DNA from: a virus
DNA: 60,932 nucleotides
Virus record (IMG/VR): IMGVR_UViG_3300037293_000176
Location: 1 to 60,932 of that record
Reading direction: 5' to 3' (one strand)
Shown: positions 59,790 through 60,932 of the stretch, in pieces
Numbering within the stretch: the stretch's first letter is position 1
How the letters are laid out: every line of letters starts with the position of its first letter
Notes under the pieces: model-generated
Databases searched by the model: none
What the model was told of the DNA's origin: nothing
The model's input: only the letters and a program-made list of their open reading frames with translations
Made by a program: the position numbers and the translations under genes

Positions 59790-60932
59790 TTATATTGTTT
59801 TTGATTTAATAATTTCAACATCATTAAATTTTGCTAGTTTTTTATCATAAGTTCCTTCTCTAAATATTCCACCAATCATTGTTCCTTTAAATGTTCCTTT
59901 ACCATATACATAGCAATCTTTAGCAACACATGACCCATGAACATATGATCCGTCAATTTTAGAATCATTAATTTGAGTACCTGAATAAAAATTGCAATAA
60001 TGTATATCTGACCCATTTACGTCAGAACCATATATGTCACATTCTGTAAATTCTCCTCTAAGAAAACAATTAACAAACTCATAGTTTCTAATATCTACAC
60101 AATATTCAAGTCTTCCATTTGCAACTTGAATTCTACCGCTATCCGAATCATAATTAATATGTCCCTTTAATAGGTCTCCGTGTGTGAATAATCGCATTAC
60201 TCTGTCCTTCACGACTGGCCAATATATATCTACTATTTTTGGATTTTCATTTAAATCAACTGTAAATTTAACATCTTTCCAGTTTTCCTTAATAGTTTTC
60301 CAATCCTTTCTAGCATCGATAACCCGTTGATTACTAGCAACTATACGCCTAAGCTCTAGCGAATTTAAATTACTAAATTCGTTATTTTCAGTAGACTTCC
60401 ATATTTGTAGTAGAAACCTGTCTACTAAATATAAAATGGTTGTAGTTTTCTTTTGCCAGTCAGCACCTCCAACATATCTAAATTCAAGATAGTTTTTATG
60501 TCTTTTGTCAAAATTGATTCCATAATATTTAGTATCTGGAAATATAAAGTTATGTGAATTAATATGCATACCATCAAAGAAGTAAGTATCTTCCTTTGGC
60601 AAAACAAATTTTATTGATTTGGCGTATGCTGAATTTTCTCTTTTAGGAAAGAAATTAAAGACCTGATCTTCATTAAAATCTAAAATAAATTTAAGAACGT
60701 TCATTTTAGAAATCCTATACTTGTTATCTATTTTTGATTTATCAAATGATAAATTTAAGTGAATAGATGTTCTGTCATTTGTGTATCCATTTTCATCAAT
60801 CCAGGCACACATATTAATTATCATTAAACGTGCTGCATAATAAGGAAGTGCACCTGTTACTAATTCAAGAAGTTTTGCTCCACCTGACATATCGGGTTCT
60901 ATTTTAAACGCGTCTTGTGTTACTTCAAAATC
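59790..60932 (-). CDS. Protein with C-terminal beta-helix; N-terminal part resembles amidoligase fold (partial, cut by right edge)
   Basis: The frame stays open beyond the ATG at 60890 to the end of the window (DFEVTQDAFKIEPD precedes MSGG), so the true start is outside and this gene is 5'-truncated. Residues such as SIHLNLSFDKSKI and YLEFRYVGGADWQ recall the glutamine-synthetase-like amidoligase pattern. The last quarter is a run of short strand repeats (CFLRGEFTECDIYGSDVNGS, IHYCNFYSGTQINDSKIDGS, YVHGSCVAKDCYVYG), a right-handed beta-helix. Function unknown; the amidoligase idea is tentative. Confidence 0.5.
   Translation of the reverse strand, partial: DFEVTQDAFKIEPDMSGGAKLLELVTGALPYYAARLMIINMCAWIDENGYTNDRTSIHLNLSFDKSKIDNKYRISKMNVLKFILDFNEDQVFNFFPKRENSAYAKSIKFVLPKEDTYFFDGMHINSHNFIFPDTKYYGINFDKRHKNYLEFRYVGGADWQKKTTTILYLVDRFLLQIWKSTENNEFSNLNSLELRRIVASNQRVIDARKDWKTIKENWKDVKFTVDLNENPKIVDIYWPVVKDRVMRLFTHGDLLKGHINYDSDSGRIQVANGRLEYCVDIRNYEFVNCFLRGEFTECDIYGSDVNGSDIHYCNFYSGTQINDSKIDGSYVHGSCVAKDCYVYGKGTFKGTMIGGIFREGTYDKKLAKFNDVEIIKSKTI

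Noticed and set aside
1-60932. tRNA genes
   Set aside because: I saw no cloverleaf-like segment with a TTCRA arm and acceptor stem in the intergenic gaps by eye; a tRNAscan would be decisive.

Overview
The window is an A+T-rich segment of a large T4-like contractile-tailed phage (myovirus). Every gene I can support lies on the minus strand, so transcription runs from high to low coordinates. A T4-type replication and recombination set is recognisable: gp41 helicase, UvsX, gp43 polymerase, gp45 clamp, UvsY, UvsW, gp61-like primase and gp32. So are T4-type baseplate genes (gp25, gp6). Start codons almost never have a Shine-Dalgarno sequence; they follow A/T-rich leaders such as AAAATTAATATG. 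Together with A+T richness and a Bacteroidota-style membrane protein at 37.6-38.4 kb, this suggests a Bacteroidota (flavobacterial) host. That host is an inference.

Layout, left to right. 0-6.4 kb holds the 5' part of the gp41 helicase gene, a UvsX recombinase split in two by a split intein with a homing-endonuclease gene between the halves, the C-terminal half of a split family B DNA polymerase, and the sliding clamp. 6.5-15.3 kb is nucleotide metabolism: a ribonucleotide reductase NrdA also broken by a split intein plus an HNH endonuclease, a second free-standing HNH gene, NrdB, the N-terminal half of the polymerase 6.5 kb from its other half, an all-alpha dUTPase and a glycosyltransferase-like protein. 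15.7-26 kb holds a vWA protein and a cluster of proteins whose ends resemble the T4 internal-protein capsid-targeting peptide. Among them are a ligase-like/NMN-adenylyltransferase fusion, a second ligase-like protein and a protein carrying a fresh 375-bp tandem duplication. 26-33.4 kb holds repeat-rich fibre-type proteins placed between the two halves of UvsW (a third split intein), then UvsY, primase and gp32. 33.9-60.9 kb holds a RuvC-like nuclease, tail-tube-like and adhesin/fibre proteins (two with collagen-like stalks and tail-collar domains), very large baseplate-peripheral proteins, gp7-position, gp6 and gp25 proteins, and a gene cut by the right edge.

The main theme is fragmentation of essential genes. 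Four core enzymes (UvsX, NrdA, UvsW, DNA polymerase) are each encoded in two pieces. Three are predicted to be rejoined by protein trans-splicing at catalytically critical sites: the RecA loop 2 region, the radical-bearing cysteine of NrdA, and the DECH box of UvsW. The fourth must work as a two-chain enzyme. The UvsW halves are about 4.3 kb apart with no endonuclease between them. The two HNH endonuclease genes share an unusual start-codon hairpin. The second theme is a probable set of virion-packaged internal proteins that includes nucleotidyltransferases.
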